NCBI GenBank assembly: GCA_013334565.1
Contig: JAAXXI010000003.1
Span: 1 to 64,000, forward strand
Length of the DNA stretch: 64,000 nt
DNA from: Chlorobiaceae bacterium
GTDB lineage: Bacteria; Bacteroidota; Chlorobiia; Chlorobiales; Chlorobiaceae
Direction: 5' to 3'
Positions 21,048-29,522 of this stretch are shown one piece after another (position 1 is the stretch's first letter; each line of letters starts with the position of its first letter). The position numbers were made by a program, and so were the translations under genes. The notes below the pieces were generated by a model, which searched no databases, was not told the DNA's origin, and saw only the letters and a list, made by a program, of their open reading frames with translations.

Positions 21048-22310
21048 ATGACGGCCGAAGCATTGAAATTCAGCGGGGTATCCTCCGGCTACAAGCACCG
21101 CAAGGTGCTCGACAACGTATCCTTCACCGTCAGGGAGGGGGAGTTCGTGTCGCTTATCGGACCGAACGGCTGCGGAAAAAGCACGCTGCTCAAAACAGCG
21201 GCATCGCTGCTGAAGCCGCTTGGCGGCAAGGTTGAGCTTTTCGGCAGGGACGTGCGCCATATCAGGTCATCCGAAAGGGCTTCGCTGCTTGGCGTCGTAC
21301 CGCAGAAGATCGATTCACCGATGGCATTTACGGTGTCGGAGATCGTGATGAACGGCCGGATCGGTTCTACGGGGATCCGTTGGGCCTTCACACCTTCCGA
21401 TCTCGATATCGTGGAGCGGGCCATGATCTACACCGACGTCGCATCCCTCCGGGACCGATACTTCAGTGAGCTGAGCGGCGGGGAACAGCAGCGAGTCGCC
21501 CTTGCCATGGTGCTTGCACAGGAGCCGGGCATGATCATGCTGGATGAGTCGATTTCCCATCTCGACATCAACCATCGCCAGGAAGTGCTGCAGATCCTCC
21601 TGAACCTGAACCGGGAAAAAGGCATCACGGTCGTGCTGGTCAGCCACGACCTCACCCTGTCGGCAAGCATATCCGACAGGTTCCTGCTCATGGACGCCGG
21701 TTCGATCGTCAAAGCCGGTACGCCGCAGGAGGTGCTGGAACCCACCCTGCTCAGCAGGGTCTACAATTGCGACCTTCGGGTCCGTCAGGACCCCTTCACG
21801 GGATTTCTCCAGGTTTCGGGCGCTCTCGACACGCTCAGGGGCCGCAGGCGGCTTGGCAGGGCGGTCCATGTCATCGCGGGAGGTGGCAGCGGTGTCGAGC
21901 TGTACCGAAGGCTTCTGATCGAAGGTTTCGAAGTGACGACGGGGGTCCTCAACCATCTCGATTCCGATGCGGAAGCTGCAAGGGCGTTGCATGTGCCGGC
22001 AGTCCATGAACAGCCTTTTTCTCCCGTGAGCGAGGCGAACATTGAAAAAACCGCAGCGATGGTCGATGCATGCGACTGTGTCGTGGTGAGCCGCGTCCCC
22101 TTCGGATCGGGCAACCTGATCAATCTCAGGCTTGCCGAATCCGCCATCGACAAAGGGAAAAAGGTATTTCTCTCTTCCGGAATCGCGGAAAGGGATTACA
22201 CGGAGGGCAAGGCTGCGAATTCCCTGGTAAAAGGGCTTTTAGAACGTGGCGCGGTTGAATGGGATGCTATCCAGGACCTCATGCTCCTGCTTCATGGCAA
22301 CAATGAATGA
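21048..22310 (+). CDS. btuD: Cobalamin ABC transporter ATPase BtuD-like with extra C-terminal domain
   Basis: Residues 1-250 are a complete ABC ATPase: Walker A GPNGCGKST (38-46), signature [12 protein letters not shown], Walker B IMLDES and switch histidine in VSHD. The protein is 420 residues, about 160 longer than E. coli BtuD. The extension (about 275-415) begins with GRAVHVIAGGGSG, a glycine-rich Rossmann-like opening, and includes ACDCVVVSRVPFGSGN. It resembles the extra domain of some anaerobe BtuD-like proteins. Its role is not known to me; binding a nucleotide or corrinoid-related ligand is only a guess. Confidence 0.88.
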   Translation: MTAEALKFSGVSSGYKHRKVLDNVSFTVREGEFVSLIGPNGCGKSTLLKTAASLLKPLGGKVELFGRDVRHIRSSERASLLGVVPQKIDSPMAFTVSEIVMNGRIGSTGIRWAFTPSDLDIVERAMIYTDVASLRDRYFSELSGGEQQRVALAMVLAQEPGMIMLDESISHLDINHRQEVLQILLNLNREKGITVVLVSHDLTLSASISDRFLLMDAGSIVKAGTPQEVLEPTLLSRVYNCDLRVRQDPFTGFLQVSGALDTLRGRRRLGRAVHVIAGGGSGVELYRRLLIEGFEVTTGVLNHLDSDAEAARALHVPAVHEQPFSPVSEANIEKTAAMVDACDCVVVSRVPFGSGNLINLRLAESAIDKGKKVFLSSGIAERDYTEGKAANSLVKGLLERGAVEWDAIQDLMLLLHGNNE

Positions 22311-22322
22311 CGGATATTTCTA

Positions 22323-23120
22323 ATGAGCTGCAAACAGCGTTTTCCCTTCAGGTTCGGGACCACATCCTACATCATCCCGGCAGATATCATGCCGAATGTC
22401 GAATTCCTCAGGGACAAGGTGGACGATATAGAACTCGTGCTGTTCGAATCGGACGAATTCAGCAACCTTCCGACGGACGGGGATATCCGCCGCCTTTCAT
22501 CGGTTGCCGCAGATTCCGGCCTGACCTTTTCCATCCATCTTCCCCTCGACGTCTATTTCGGCAACGAAAGCCGCGAGGAGCGCAGGCGTTCAGTCGGCAA
22601 ATGCCTCAGGATCATCGAGTTGTGCAGGCCCCTTCCGAAATCGGCTTACGTCATGCATTTCGAATCGGGACCCGGAGTCGATATCAACAGGTTCGGCAGT
22701 GCAGAAAAACTCGGTTTTGTGGACAATATCCGGGAATCGGTCTCTGAACTGCTGGAGAAAAGCGGAGAGAGCGCCGATCAGTTCTGTGCCGAAAACCTCA
22801 ATTATCCTTTCGAACTGGTCTGGCCGGCGGTCGAAGAACTCGGTCTTTCGGTGACGCTCGACATCGGGCACCTGGAGTTTTACGGGTTCCCGGTTGAAAG
22901 CCATCTGGAGCGTTATTTCCATCGCACGAGGGTGCTCCATATGCATGGGACGAAGGATGGCAGGGACCACAACTCTCTTGTCCACATGCAGCCGGACACG
23001 CTCGACATGGTGATGCGGCACCTTCTTGAAAATCCGGTTGCAGGAAGGGTTTTTACCATGGAAATATTTTCTGGGGACGATTTTTTCTCGTCATGCGGGG
23101 TCATGGAAAAACGCCTCTGA
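22323..23120 (+). CDS. cbiR: CbiR-like cobamide-remodelling hydrolase (AP endonuclease 2-type TIM barrel)
   Basis: The 265-residue protein has the metal-ligand pattern of the xylose isomerase-like/AP endonuclease 2 superfamily: H72, H112, E157, D180, H183, H206/H208, H216 and E247, each at a predicted strand end (for example TLDIGH and HMHGT). CbiR of Akkermansia is a member of this superfamily that hydrolyses the nucleotide loop of cobamides so that the lower ligand can be replaced. Position as the last gene of the riboswitch-led import and assembly operon strongly favours that role. Assignment rests on fold plus context, not on an alignment. Confidence 0.75.
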   Translation: MSCKQRFPFRFGTTSYIIPADIMPNVEFLRDKVDDIELVLFESDEFSNLPTDGDIRRLSSVAADSGLTFSIHLPLDVYFGNESREERRRSVGKCLRIIELCRPLPKSAYVMHFESGPGVDINRFGSAEKLGFVDNIRESVSELLEKSGESADQFCAENLNYPFELVWPAVEELGLSVTLDIGHLEFYGFPVESHLERYFHRTRVLHMHGTKDGRDHNSLVHMQPDTLDMVMRHLLENPVAGRVFTMEIFSGDDFFSSCGVMEKRL

Positions 23121-23121
23121 A

Positions 23122-25725
23122 TCAGGGTACGGTAAGATTGACATCGAAAAGATAGTCGTTTTTAATCACGAACGTTTTTTCAGACGATTTGTCCTGTCCT
23201 GCCGACTTTACGGTATAGGTGCCCGGGCGCAGGCCATCGAGCCTGTAGTAACCGAACTGGTCGGTTGCAGCCATTCTGGGAGGTTTGCCTTCATTTCCTG
23301 CGACCTCGACAACCCTGTCCGGCAGAGCATTGCCTTTGCTGTCCGTCAGGCATCCGGCGATGCCATATTCGGCATAGACGGGTATATTCACTTCGGTTAC
23401 AGCTCCGTTCCGGACGTCAGCCTTGACCGTCTTTTGTGCGACGTTCAGTTCGAGGGGGAGTTTTTCCGTGTCGATATCGACCGAATAAATACCCGGAGGC
23501 AGATTGCCTACGAAAAACGTTCCGTCAATCTGGCGCTGGCTCAATTTCCTTCCATTGACGAGAATATCGACGTCGTTGATGTCTGATGATCCGAGCCGCG
23601 AATCGTTCAGGATGTCCAGCGAGCCCGCAAGTCCTCCTCTCGTGGTGCTTATAGCCGTGCGGTTTATCGGGTAGGATTTCTTTTTTGAAAAACCCATGTC
23701 CCATGTCATCGTAAACCCGAGATATTGTCTGGCGCTCTGCACAATGCCATTCTCCGTAAAATTCTCCTGCGATTCTATCTGCTGGGCATTATTCATGTTG
23801 TAACTGTACTGCAGGGTAAACCGGAGCCCGGCGTTCATGTATTTGCTCCAGGCTCCTGAAAAACCGTACTGGCCATCGGAGCGCGAAGCCCCCAGCCTGA
23901 TGACGTCGAAATGCGAGGCGCTGGGGTACCAGTCGAGGTAGAGGCTCGTGAGATTGCTGTGTGTATCGATGGCATAAGAGTTCAGCAGACGGCTGATAAG
24001 CGATTCGCTGATATCCGTCCGGAGGTCTGCCGTTATCAGCCTCTTGTCGTAAACGATCGACAAGTCATTGCTGCTTCCCAGCTTCAGGTCCGCTTCGTAC
24101 CGGTAGCGTTCCTCATCGTTCGGAATGGCCGAGAGTGTGAGCCAGCTGAAGAGCGAGCAGTAAGCACCGGGAAGAAGGAATCGCCTGACTGTCGCATCCC
24201 CTTTTTTTTCCATCGCCCCGTAGAGCAGAAAATCGAAAGGTTTCAGGAACGAGGTCGAAACACGCAATGCATGGTTTTGTTCCCGTTCAGAGGCCGTTCC
24301 CGAAAAACCGGCCTCGCGCCAGCTCGATACGGCCGAAAGGTCCCACTTTTTCCCATGGCCTTCAAGGCGTGCATCGGTTCCTATGCGGTTTTTTACATCG
24401 GCCCCGTAAACAGCCGCGGCCCAGTTTTTCCCGATGGATAACGCCGTGCCTGCCATGAAATCATTCGAAGCGTTTACCGGGTCGTACTGATAAGCGGCTT
24501 CGAGCGAGATATGGTTGCTCAACCCGTACTGGATATGCGTGAACCCGGTCATGGGGCGTTCTGTCCCTGTTTTGTCGAGGGGATTGCCCAGTACGCCGGT
24601 TCCTCCCCTGATGAGCAGTTCATGGGCAGGCATACTCCTGCTCAGGATCGAAATCGTGTAGTTGAGCACGGCCAGCGGTTTTTCCCTCAACGACCGTTCA
24701 TAGAGGTAGACCTCGGTTTTTCTCAGGTCGGTGGTCATCCTGACATTGCTGAAAGCGAACCTTCCGTCAAGGCCGATTCTCTGGCGGGCCACGACAATGC
24801 CGTCGAGCCGGAGTTCCGCAATTGCTGCAGGCGGCCCTTTGCCTTCGATGGTCCGGTGCTGTGTCCGGTCGAGCGTGAGGAAAATGTCCGAATCGCTGTA
24901 CCGTTCGAAATCGAGCTGGTTGAGGATATTATGGTTGTTCCAGCCGAACTGGATGCCGGTGAACGGTGTGTTGTCGAGAAGGGTCTGGACATCGCTCGTT
25001 CCGGTGCCGAGCCTCAGGGCAAGATGCCGGTTGTAGGTTGTCCAGTGATACCGGGTCGGAATCATCTCTTTCTGCGGATCACCCTCGAAGGTCGCATCCC
25101 AGACGCCGTTGAATATTCTCCCGCCGGCTTCGAGAAACAGGTTCTTGTCCGGTTCATTCTCGAAATCCCATGATGCCGTCGGTTCGATGCGAAGGAAAGA
25201 GAGTGAACTGGAGGGGGCGGTAATATCAGGCTTGACCGGGGCCAATCCGGCTTTTTTTGTTTCGGGGCTGCCTGGCTGCCAGGGAATGTCGAGGACGAAG
25301 GCGAAATTCGACTGATCGAACTTCCCCCCGACCAGGAAGGTTTTTTTTAGTTCTCCGAGTGAAATATAGGCTTTCTGATCGAAGAGCTTTATGGTGCCGG
25401 TGCTGAAAATAATCGTGCCGAGCGTAGTCTGATAGGGAACCGTTGCGTTTCCGGGTTCCGGCGTTTTCAGCCCGCTTTTTTCGATGAACAGGGAAAAGGG
25501 TATCCAGTATTCGCCGTTTTCGCGAAAACAATCAAAACTGCCGGCTGACCGTCCGTTGACATAGACTTCCGCAAAAAGCGGTTCATGTCCTGCTGATGCT
25601 GTTGTCAGTGCAGCCTGGACGGAAGAAGATGCGCCGGCTGTTTCCCCTGCAGAGAGAGGATATGACATGAAGTGCTGGCAGACAAATGCTGCCAGCACGG
25701 CAACTATGCATCTGGAAATCTGCAT
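23122..25725 (-). CDS. Fimbrial usher-like outer-membrane protein
   Basis: This 867-residue secreted protein has a signal peptide followed by an N-terminal domain with VYVNGRSAGSFDCF and a YISLGEL segment. A long beta-rich barrel region follows, and it ends in usher-like plugs: VDILVNGRKLSQRQIDGTF and FVGNLPPGIYSVDI, then a carboxypeptidase-regulatory-like beta-sandwich (AGCLTDSKG.., QFGYYRLDGLRPGTY). This matches the PapC/TcfC-type usher that secretes and assembles fimbrial subunits. It lies next to a chaperone and subunit genes on the same strand, and its end is one base from the cbiR end. It is divergent from classical enterobacterial ushers. Confidence 0.8.
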   Translation of the reverse strand: MQISRCIVAVLAAFVCQHFMSYPLSAGETAGASSSVQAALTTASAGHEPLFAEVYVNGRSAGSFDCFRENGEYWIPFSLFIEKSGLKTPEPGNATVPYQTTLGTIIFSTGTIKLFDQKAYISLGELKKTFLVGGKFDQSNFAFVLDIPWQPGSPETKKAGLAPVKPDITAPSSSLSFLRIEPTASWDFENEPDKNLFLEAGGRIFNGVWDATFEGDPQKEMIPTRYHWTTYNRHLALRLGTGTSDVQTLLDNTPFTGIQFGWNNHNILNQLDFERYSDSDIFLTLDRTQHRTIEGKGPPAAIAELRLDGIVVARQRIGLDGRFAFSNVRMTTDLRKTEVYLYERSLREKPLAVLNYTISILSRSMPAHELLIRGGTGVLGNPLDKTGTERPMTGFTHIQYGLSNHISLEAAYQYDPVNASNDFMAGTALSIGKNWAAAVYGADVKNRIGTDARLEGHGKKWDLSAVSSWREAGFSGTASEREQNHALRVSTSFLKPFDFLLYGAMEKKGDATVRRFLLPGAYCSLFSWLTLSAIPNDEERYRYEADLKLGSSNDLSIVYDKRLITADLRTDISESLISRLLNSYAIDTHSNLTSLYLDWYPSASHFDVIRLGASRSDGQYGFSGAWSKYMNAGLRFTLQYSYNMNNAQQIESQENFTENGIVQSARQYLGFTMTWDMGFSKKKSYPINRTAISTTRGGLAGSLDILNDSRLGSSDINDVDILVNGRKLSQRQIDGTFFVGNLPPGIYSVDIDTEKLPLELNVAQKTVKADVRNGAVTEVNIPVYAEYGIAGCLTDSKGNALPDRVVEVAGNEGKPPRMAATDQFGYYRLDGLRPGTYTVKSAGQDKSSEKTFVIKNDYLFDVNLTVP

Positions 25726-25742
25726 GAAGGGGCGGCGCAGAT

Positions 25743-26588
25743 CTATTGCGTCACCGCGAACGTTTTTTCTACCGCTTTTCCGTCCATCTCGGCATTAACC
25801 GCAATAATATAGCTTCCCGGAGCTTTCGGCAGCAGAAGCTGCGTACGGATTATCCGGTGGGTTGCAGGAAGTACCGGGGACTGATTGATCTGGCCTGAAA
25901 CCAGAAGCCCTTTGGGACTGTTTTCGGGTTTCTGCTGTTCGCTCAGCTTTCCTGCAGCGCCGATACCGGGAAAAGCATCTTTTTTCCAGATCGAATAGTT
26001 TCCTTTCAGGCGTGTGTGCACATTGCCCGAGTTGGTGATGTCGGCAACCAGGGAAGACGATGCCTTGTCGAATGAAAACTGGTTCAGGGTTCCTGACCGT
26101 TTGACGGGGTCGGTTTGGCCGTAAACACCAACACCAAGCTTGAAGAGGATTTCAAGAGCTTTTGCCGAATCCGCTTTTACAGCCGAAGGCTGCTCGATGA
26201 AATAGATCATGGCCCTGTGTTCACCCGGTTCGGGCTTTACCGTCGGACGTATAGAGAACCTCACCACCTGGCTCTTGCCGGGTTCTACCGTGAAGGAAAG
26301 GGGATTGATAAGGATCCAGCGGTCAAGCGACTGCTTGTCGGGAGGTAGCAGTTTCACCTCTTCCTTCTCGTCGAGAGTCCAGTTGTAGACTTCGACTTTT
26401 ACCGTTGTCGGCGTTTTTTTCAGGTTGAAAATACGGACCGACTCATTGACAGGCTTATCGCCGATAGTGAGTTCAAACATGGAAGGCGCGACGCCGATCT
26501 GCCCGGGAGGCGGTTCATCGGCGAAGGCAAACTGCACATAGAGAATCTGGACAAGAATGACCAGGACGATTGTATAGAGCTTTTTCAT
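25743..26588 (-). CDS. PapD-like periplasmic fimbrial chaperone
   Basis: The 281-residue precursor has a signal peptide (about 1-23) and two immunoglobulin-like domains. PPGQIGVAPSMFEL and ESVRIFNLKKTPTTV form the first domain; DRWILINPLSFTVEPGKSQ and VVRFSIRP are the conserved chaperone strand G1 region. Chaperones of this kind hold subunits by donor-strand complementation until delivery to the usher encoded 17 bases downstream. It follows the subunit gene at 26650 by about 60 bases, suggesting a subunit-chaperone-usher transcript. Confidence 0.82.
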   Translation of the reverse strand: MKKLYTIVLVILVQILYVQFAFADEPPPGQIGVAPSMFELTIGDKPVNESVRIFNLKKTPTTVKVEVYNWTLDEKEEVKLLPPDKQSLDRWILINPLSFTVEPGKSQVVRFSIRPTVKPEPGEHRAMIYFIEQPSAVKADSAKALEILFKLGVGVYGQTDPVKRSGTLNQFSFDKASSSLVADITNSGNVHTRLKGNYSIWKKDAFPGIGAAGKLSEQQKPENSPKGLLVSGQINQSPVLPATHRIIRTQLLLPKAPGSYIIAVNAEMDGKAVEKTFAVTQ

Positions 26589-26649
26589 CGTTCAATGTGG
26601 TTGTTGCTGTTGATAAATGATTTTAACCCGGGACAAAAGCATCACGACC

Positions 26650-27267
26650 TCATTGCGTGGTGGCGGTTATCAGGTACTGTCCGCCCGAATGAAGGCCCGA
26701 TTTTTTTGTCTGGTCGAAATTCATGTCCATCAGAACACTGCCGATTGTCGCCCTGCTCCTTGTAATGCCGTTGAGTGCCGCCGTGATTGTAGCTGCGGTG
26801 TTGCCGTTGTTGCTGACCCTGACATTCGACATGACGATTTTCGATGTGCCGTCCGAAGTTGCAAGCACTCCCTTGTCAGTCGGCACGGTGATCGTTACGG
26901 ATGCATTCCCTGATTTAGAGAAGCCGCGGATTGCCCAGACGTTCGGGACGGTAACGGTTTTCGTGGCACCGTCGAGTTCCAGGCTTGCGTTCATGAGCGT
27001 GCCTGTTGCCAGTTGTGATCCTGTGCTCTCTCCCGCCCATGTCACATTGAGGTTGCTTGTCCCTTCGTTGAGCGCTTCCGAAGTCGGTGTTGCAAATGTC
27101 AGGTTGAGACTGGAATAATAGTGCAGGATGATGAAGTCCGGTACGGTTGCGGAAATATCCGCCGTTCCGCTGCTGCTTTGTCCTGCAGCGGCGTATGATG
27201 AAGCTGGCCGCAACAGTGAGAGCGCCGAAAAGATCAGCACTGCCGGGATTGTATTTCGTTTTTGCAT
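26650..27267 (-). CDS. Putative fimbrial subunit, paralog A, 205 aa
   Basis: A signal peptide precedes an all-beta mature protein. It shares with its neighbours the block FIILHYYSSLNLTFATP near the mature N-terminus, WAGESTGSQ, NVWAIRGFSKSGNASV, and a C-terminal GGQYLITATTQ. It is the subunit closest to the chaperone and usher genes, so it may be the major or first-exported one. The family is inferred from paralogy and context; no named pilin family was recognised with certainty. Confidence 0.7.
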   Translation of the reverse strand: MQKRNTIPAVLIFSALSLLRPASSYAAAGQSSSGTADISATVPDFIILHYYSSLNLTFATPTSEALNEGTSNLNVTWAGESTGSQLATGTLMNASLELDGATKTVTVPNVWAIRGFSKSGNASVTITVPTDKGVLATSDGTSKIVMSNVRVSNNGNTAATITAALNGITRSRATIGSVLMDMNFDQTKKSGLHSGGQYLITATTQ

Positions 27268-27440
27268 TGGCTCTTCGTTGGTTAGGGGTTTACAACGGAA
27301 GAAGGAGGGAATTGCATATTTTACTGTAATAATATAACATAGCCGGTATAAAGAAAGAAATTCCTTTTTATTCTGCCATTTGCCGTGACGCGATAGAGGA
27401 GTGTATGTATAAACCGACTGTAAAAAGAGGTTAAACAGAG

Positions 27441-27479
27441 AAACCGCGGCATCCGTTCACAGGGGTGATGCCGCGGTTT
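27441..27479 (-). terminator. Hairpin terminator after fimbrial paralog B
   Basis: A perfect 12-bp stem AAACCGCGGCAT/ATGCCGCGGTTT with a 15-base loop lies about 40 bases past the stop at 27517. On the minus strand it is followed by TCTCTGTTT, a weak T-rich tail. Confidence 0.75.
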
Positions 27480-27516
27480 GTATAATTCGTTCGTTGCAGG
27501 TTTCTCTGATCCGATG

Positions 27517-28116
27517 TCAGATAGTCGTTGCGGTAATCGTATACTGGCCGCCGGTGTGGGTTCCGGACAGGCTGGTCTTCGAGAAATCAAGGTCCATTCG
27601 GACGCCTCCGAGGGTCGCTCCTGCCCTGGTTATGCCGCCGAGCTTCGTCGAGATGCTCACGCCGGTGTTCGTGCCGTCGGTTACCTGTGCGTTGGAGATT
27701 CCGATTTCAGAAGAACCGAGCGTCATCTTGTTCTGCGGGATGGTAACGGCAACCGTTGCATTGCCGCTCTTCGAGAATCCCCTGACTGCCCAGACGTTGT
27801 TGAGTTTTACGTTGGTTTTTGTTCCGTCGAGTTCGAGCTTGGCGGTCATGAGGTTACCCGACTCAAGGCTGGAACCGTTCGATGTCGTGCCGCTCCATGA
27901 AACATCCATGCTGTTCTGTCCCTGGTTGATAGCCTCTGTTTCAGGTGTGGCGAAATTAAGGGTGATGCTGGAATAGTAGTGGAGTACGATGAATTCGGGA
28001 ACGGTGACGGTAACGTTTGTCGTGCCGCTGGTGCTCGCTGCCATGAGGGGGTTGCTGATCGTGGTCATGAGAGCTGCGCCGATGAGAAGGTTCCTGATTT
28101 TGTTGATGGTAGTCAT
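27517..28116 (-). CDS. Putative fimbrial subunit, paralog B, 199 aa
   Basis: The ATG at 28116 follows a good CGGAGA ribosome binding site. A signal peptide (about 1-26, ending LMAA) is followed by VPEFIVLHYYSSITLNF, SWSGTTSNGSS, LNNVWAVRGFSKSGNA and a GGQYTITATTI end. Paralog C (28575-29189) is very similar along its whole length, and much of the DNA also matches, pointing to tandem duplication. The gene has its own terminator, so it is probably a separate transcript. Confidence 0.72.
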   Translation of the reverse strand: MTTINKIRNLLIGAALMTTISNPLMAASTSGTTNVTVTVPEFIVLHYYSSITLNFATPETEAINQGQNSMDVSWSGTTSNGSSLESGNLMTAKLELDGTKTNVKLNNVWAVRGFSKSGNATVAVTIPQNKMTLGSSEIGISNAQVTDGTNTGVSISTKLGGITRAGATLGGVRMDLDFSKTSLSGTHTGGQYTITATTI

Positions 28117-28492
28117 GATGTCATCTCCGGTTGGTTTGTTGCTGTTTCTGACTATATGACAACAATAATCATGCCGGAGTATATTTATCCGAGATCTATG
28201 AAGTTATAAACACAATAGATATAATTAATTAAAGAGAAATTAAATATTTCTGATTTGCTCCGGATCGCCGGAAATGGGTGTATGTATGCTCTGTTTGGAT
28301 GTGTCAATATGGGTCTATTGTTAATCAAGTAATTCGGATACAGTTGTGTCACTGTTATGGCGCTGCTACAGGTGCTCGGGATTGTTGCGGGTGATAAAAT
28401 TTTTTTGCAGGTGCAGGGAAGTTTTGCAGGTAGATGGATGAGCGTGGTGCGGATGCAGGGGATGGCGATATGGAGCTCCTTCCGGTATCGCG
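28117..28492. other. AT-rich spacer upstream of fimbrial paralog B
   Basis: About 375 bases with no credible gene. The part near 28140-28260 is strongly AT-rich and probably holds the promoter of paralog B (minus strand), but no clear -35/-10 pair was assigned. The right end runs into the terminator of paralog C. Confidence 0.4.
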
Positions 28493-28534
28493 CAAAAAAA
28501 CCGCGATCCCTTTACAACCATTGGGACCGCGGTT
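28493..28534 (-). terminator. Rho-independent terminator after fimbrial paralog C
   Basis: CCGCGATCCC (28501-28510) pairs with GGGACCGCGG (28523-28532), one mismatch, and is followed on the minus strand by seven T residues. It lies about 40 bases past the stop of the gene at 28575. Confidence 0.9.
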
Positions 28535-28574
28535 TTATGAAGCCCTCAAACAACCGGGCAGTTATTTTATCGTA

Positions 28575-29189
28575 TCAGATCGTTGTGGCGGTAATCGTGT
28601 ATTTGCCGCCGGTATGGTTTCCGGAAAGGGTGGTCTTTGTGAAATCGAGGTCCATCTGAACTCCTCCAAGGGTTGCCCCTGCCTTGGTAATGCCGCCGAG
28701 CTTCGTCGTGATGCTGGCGCTGGTAGTTTTGTCGTCAGTGACCTGGGCATTCGAAATACCTATTTCAGAGCCATTGAGGACCATTTTATCGCTATCCAGC
28801 AAAATGGCGACATTCGCAGTTCCTCCGCTTGAAAATCCGCGGACGGCCCAGACATTGTTCAGCTTCACATTGGTTTTATTTCCATCGAGCTCGAGCGATG
28901 CTGTTTTGAGATTTTTGGCCAGGTCGTTGCCTTCCGAAGATTCACCTGCCCAGGTGACTTTCAGGCTGTTATCGCCCTGATCGATGGCCTCGGTATCCGG
29001 GGTAATGAAATTAAGGGCGATGTTCGAGTAGTAATGCAGAATGATGAATTCCGGGACGCTTGCGGTGACATTGGTCTGGCCGGAGGTAGCTCTTCCTGCG
29101 AGGGCACCTGTTGCGGTCAGAGGGCATGAGAGGGCTGCAAGTATTGCGGAGCCGAGGACGAGGTTTTTTGCTTTGTTGATCGTTGTCAT
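28575..29189 (-). CDS. Putative fimbrial subunit, paralog C, 204 aa
   Basis: The open frame continues upstream, but the ATG at 29189 is preferred. It has an AGGAGAAG site just before it and gives the same MTTIN-K signal-peptide start as paralog B. The mature part has VPEFIILHYYSNIALNF, WAGESSEGND, LNNVWAVRGFSSGGTA and GGKYTITATTI. It is closest to paralog B. Its own strong terminator suggests separate expression. Confidence 0.72.
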   Translation of the reverse strand: MTTINKAKNLVLGSAILAALSCPLTATGALAGRATSGQTNVTASVPEFIILHYYSNIALNFITPDTEAIDQGDNSLKVTWAGESSEGNDLAKNLKTASLELDGNKTNVKLNNVWAVRGFSSGGTANVAILLDSDKMVLNGSEIGISNAQVTDDKTTSASITTKLGGITKAGATLGGVQMDLDFTKTTLSGNHTGGKYTITATTI

Positions 29190-29522
29190 GATGACTTCTC
29201 CTGTTTGTTTTGGTTGAATTCGCTTCTGAATATCAATCATCAACAAGCGTGCCAAAAAACAGGATAAAAAACATCCAATATCAGCAAAAGCAAATAAATT
29301 AATATGATACGTGATGAACAAAATTATTCAGCGCGGCGATTTCGGCGGAATGATTTAAAATTAACCCTAAACAGGTGTATCATAAAAGAGCAGTGAATGA
29401 GAAAGAAGAGGTGGTGCAGTTGTGTCACGATGATATGCATTTGTGGCCAGAAGGGATGGCGTTCGGAATTGAAAGGGGAAGGTGAAAGGTTTTGCTGCGA
29501 GGTTTTGAGGGAAGCGCGTGGC
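29190..29522. other. Spacer between fimbrial paralogs C and D
   Basis: About 330 bases without a supported gene. The section 29220-29380 is AT-rich and should contain the promoter for paralog C on the minus strand. No hairpin terminator for the gene ending at 29523 was found. Confidence 0.4.

Noticed and set aside
20032..21051. 339-codon frame overlapping btuC
   Set aside because: Arg-rich out-of-frame shadow; btuC has full family motifs.
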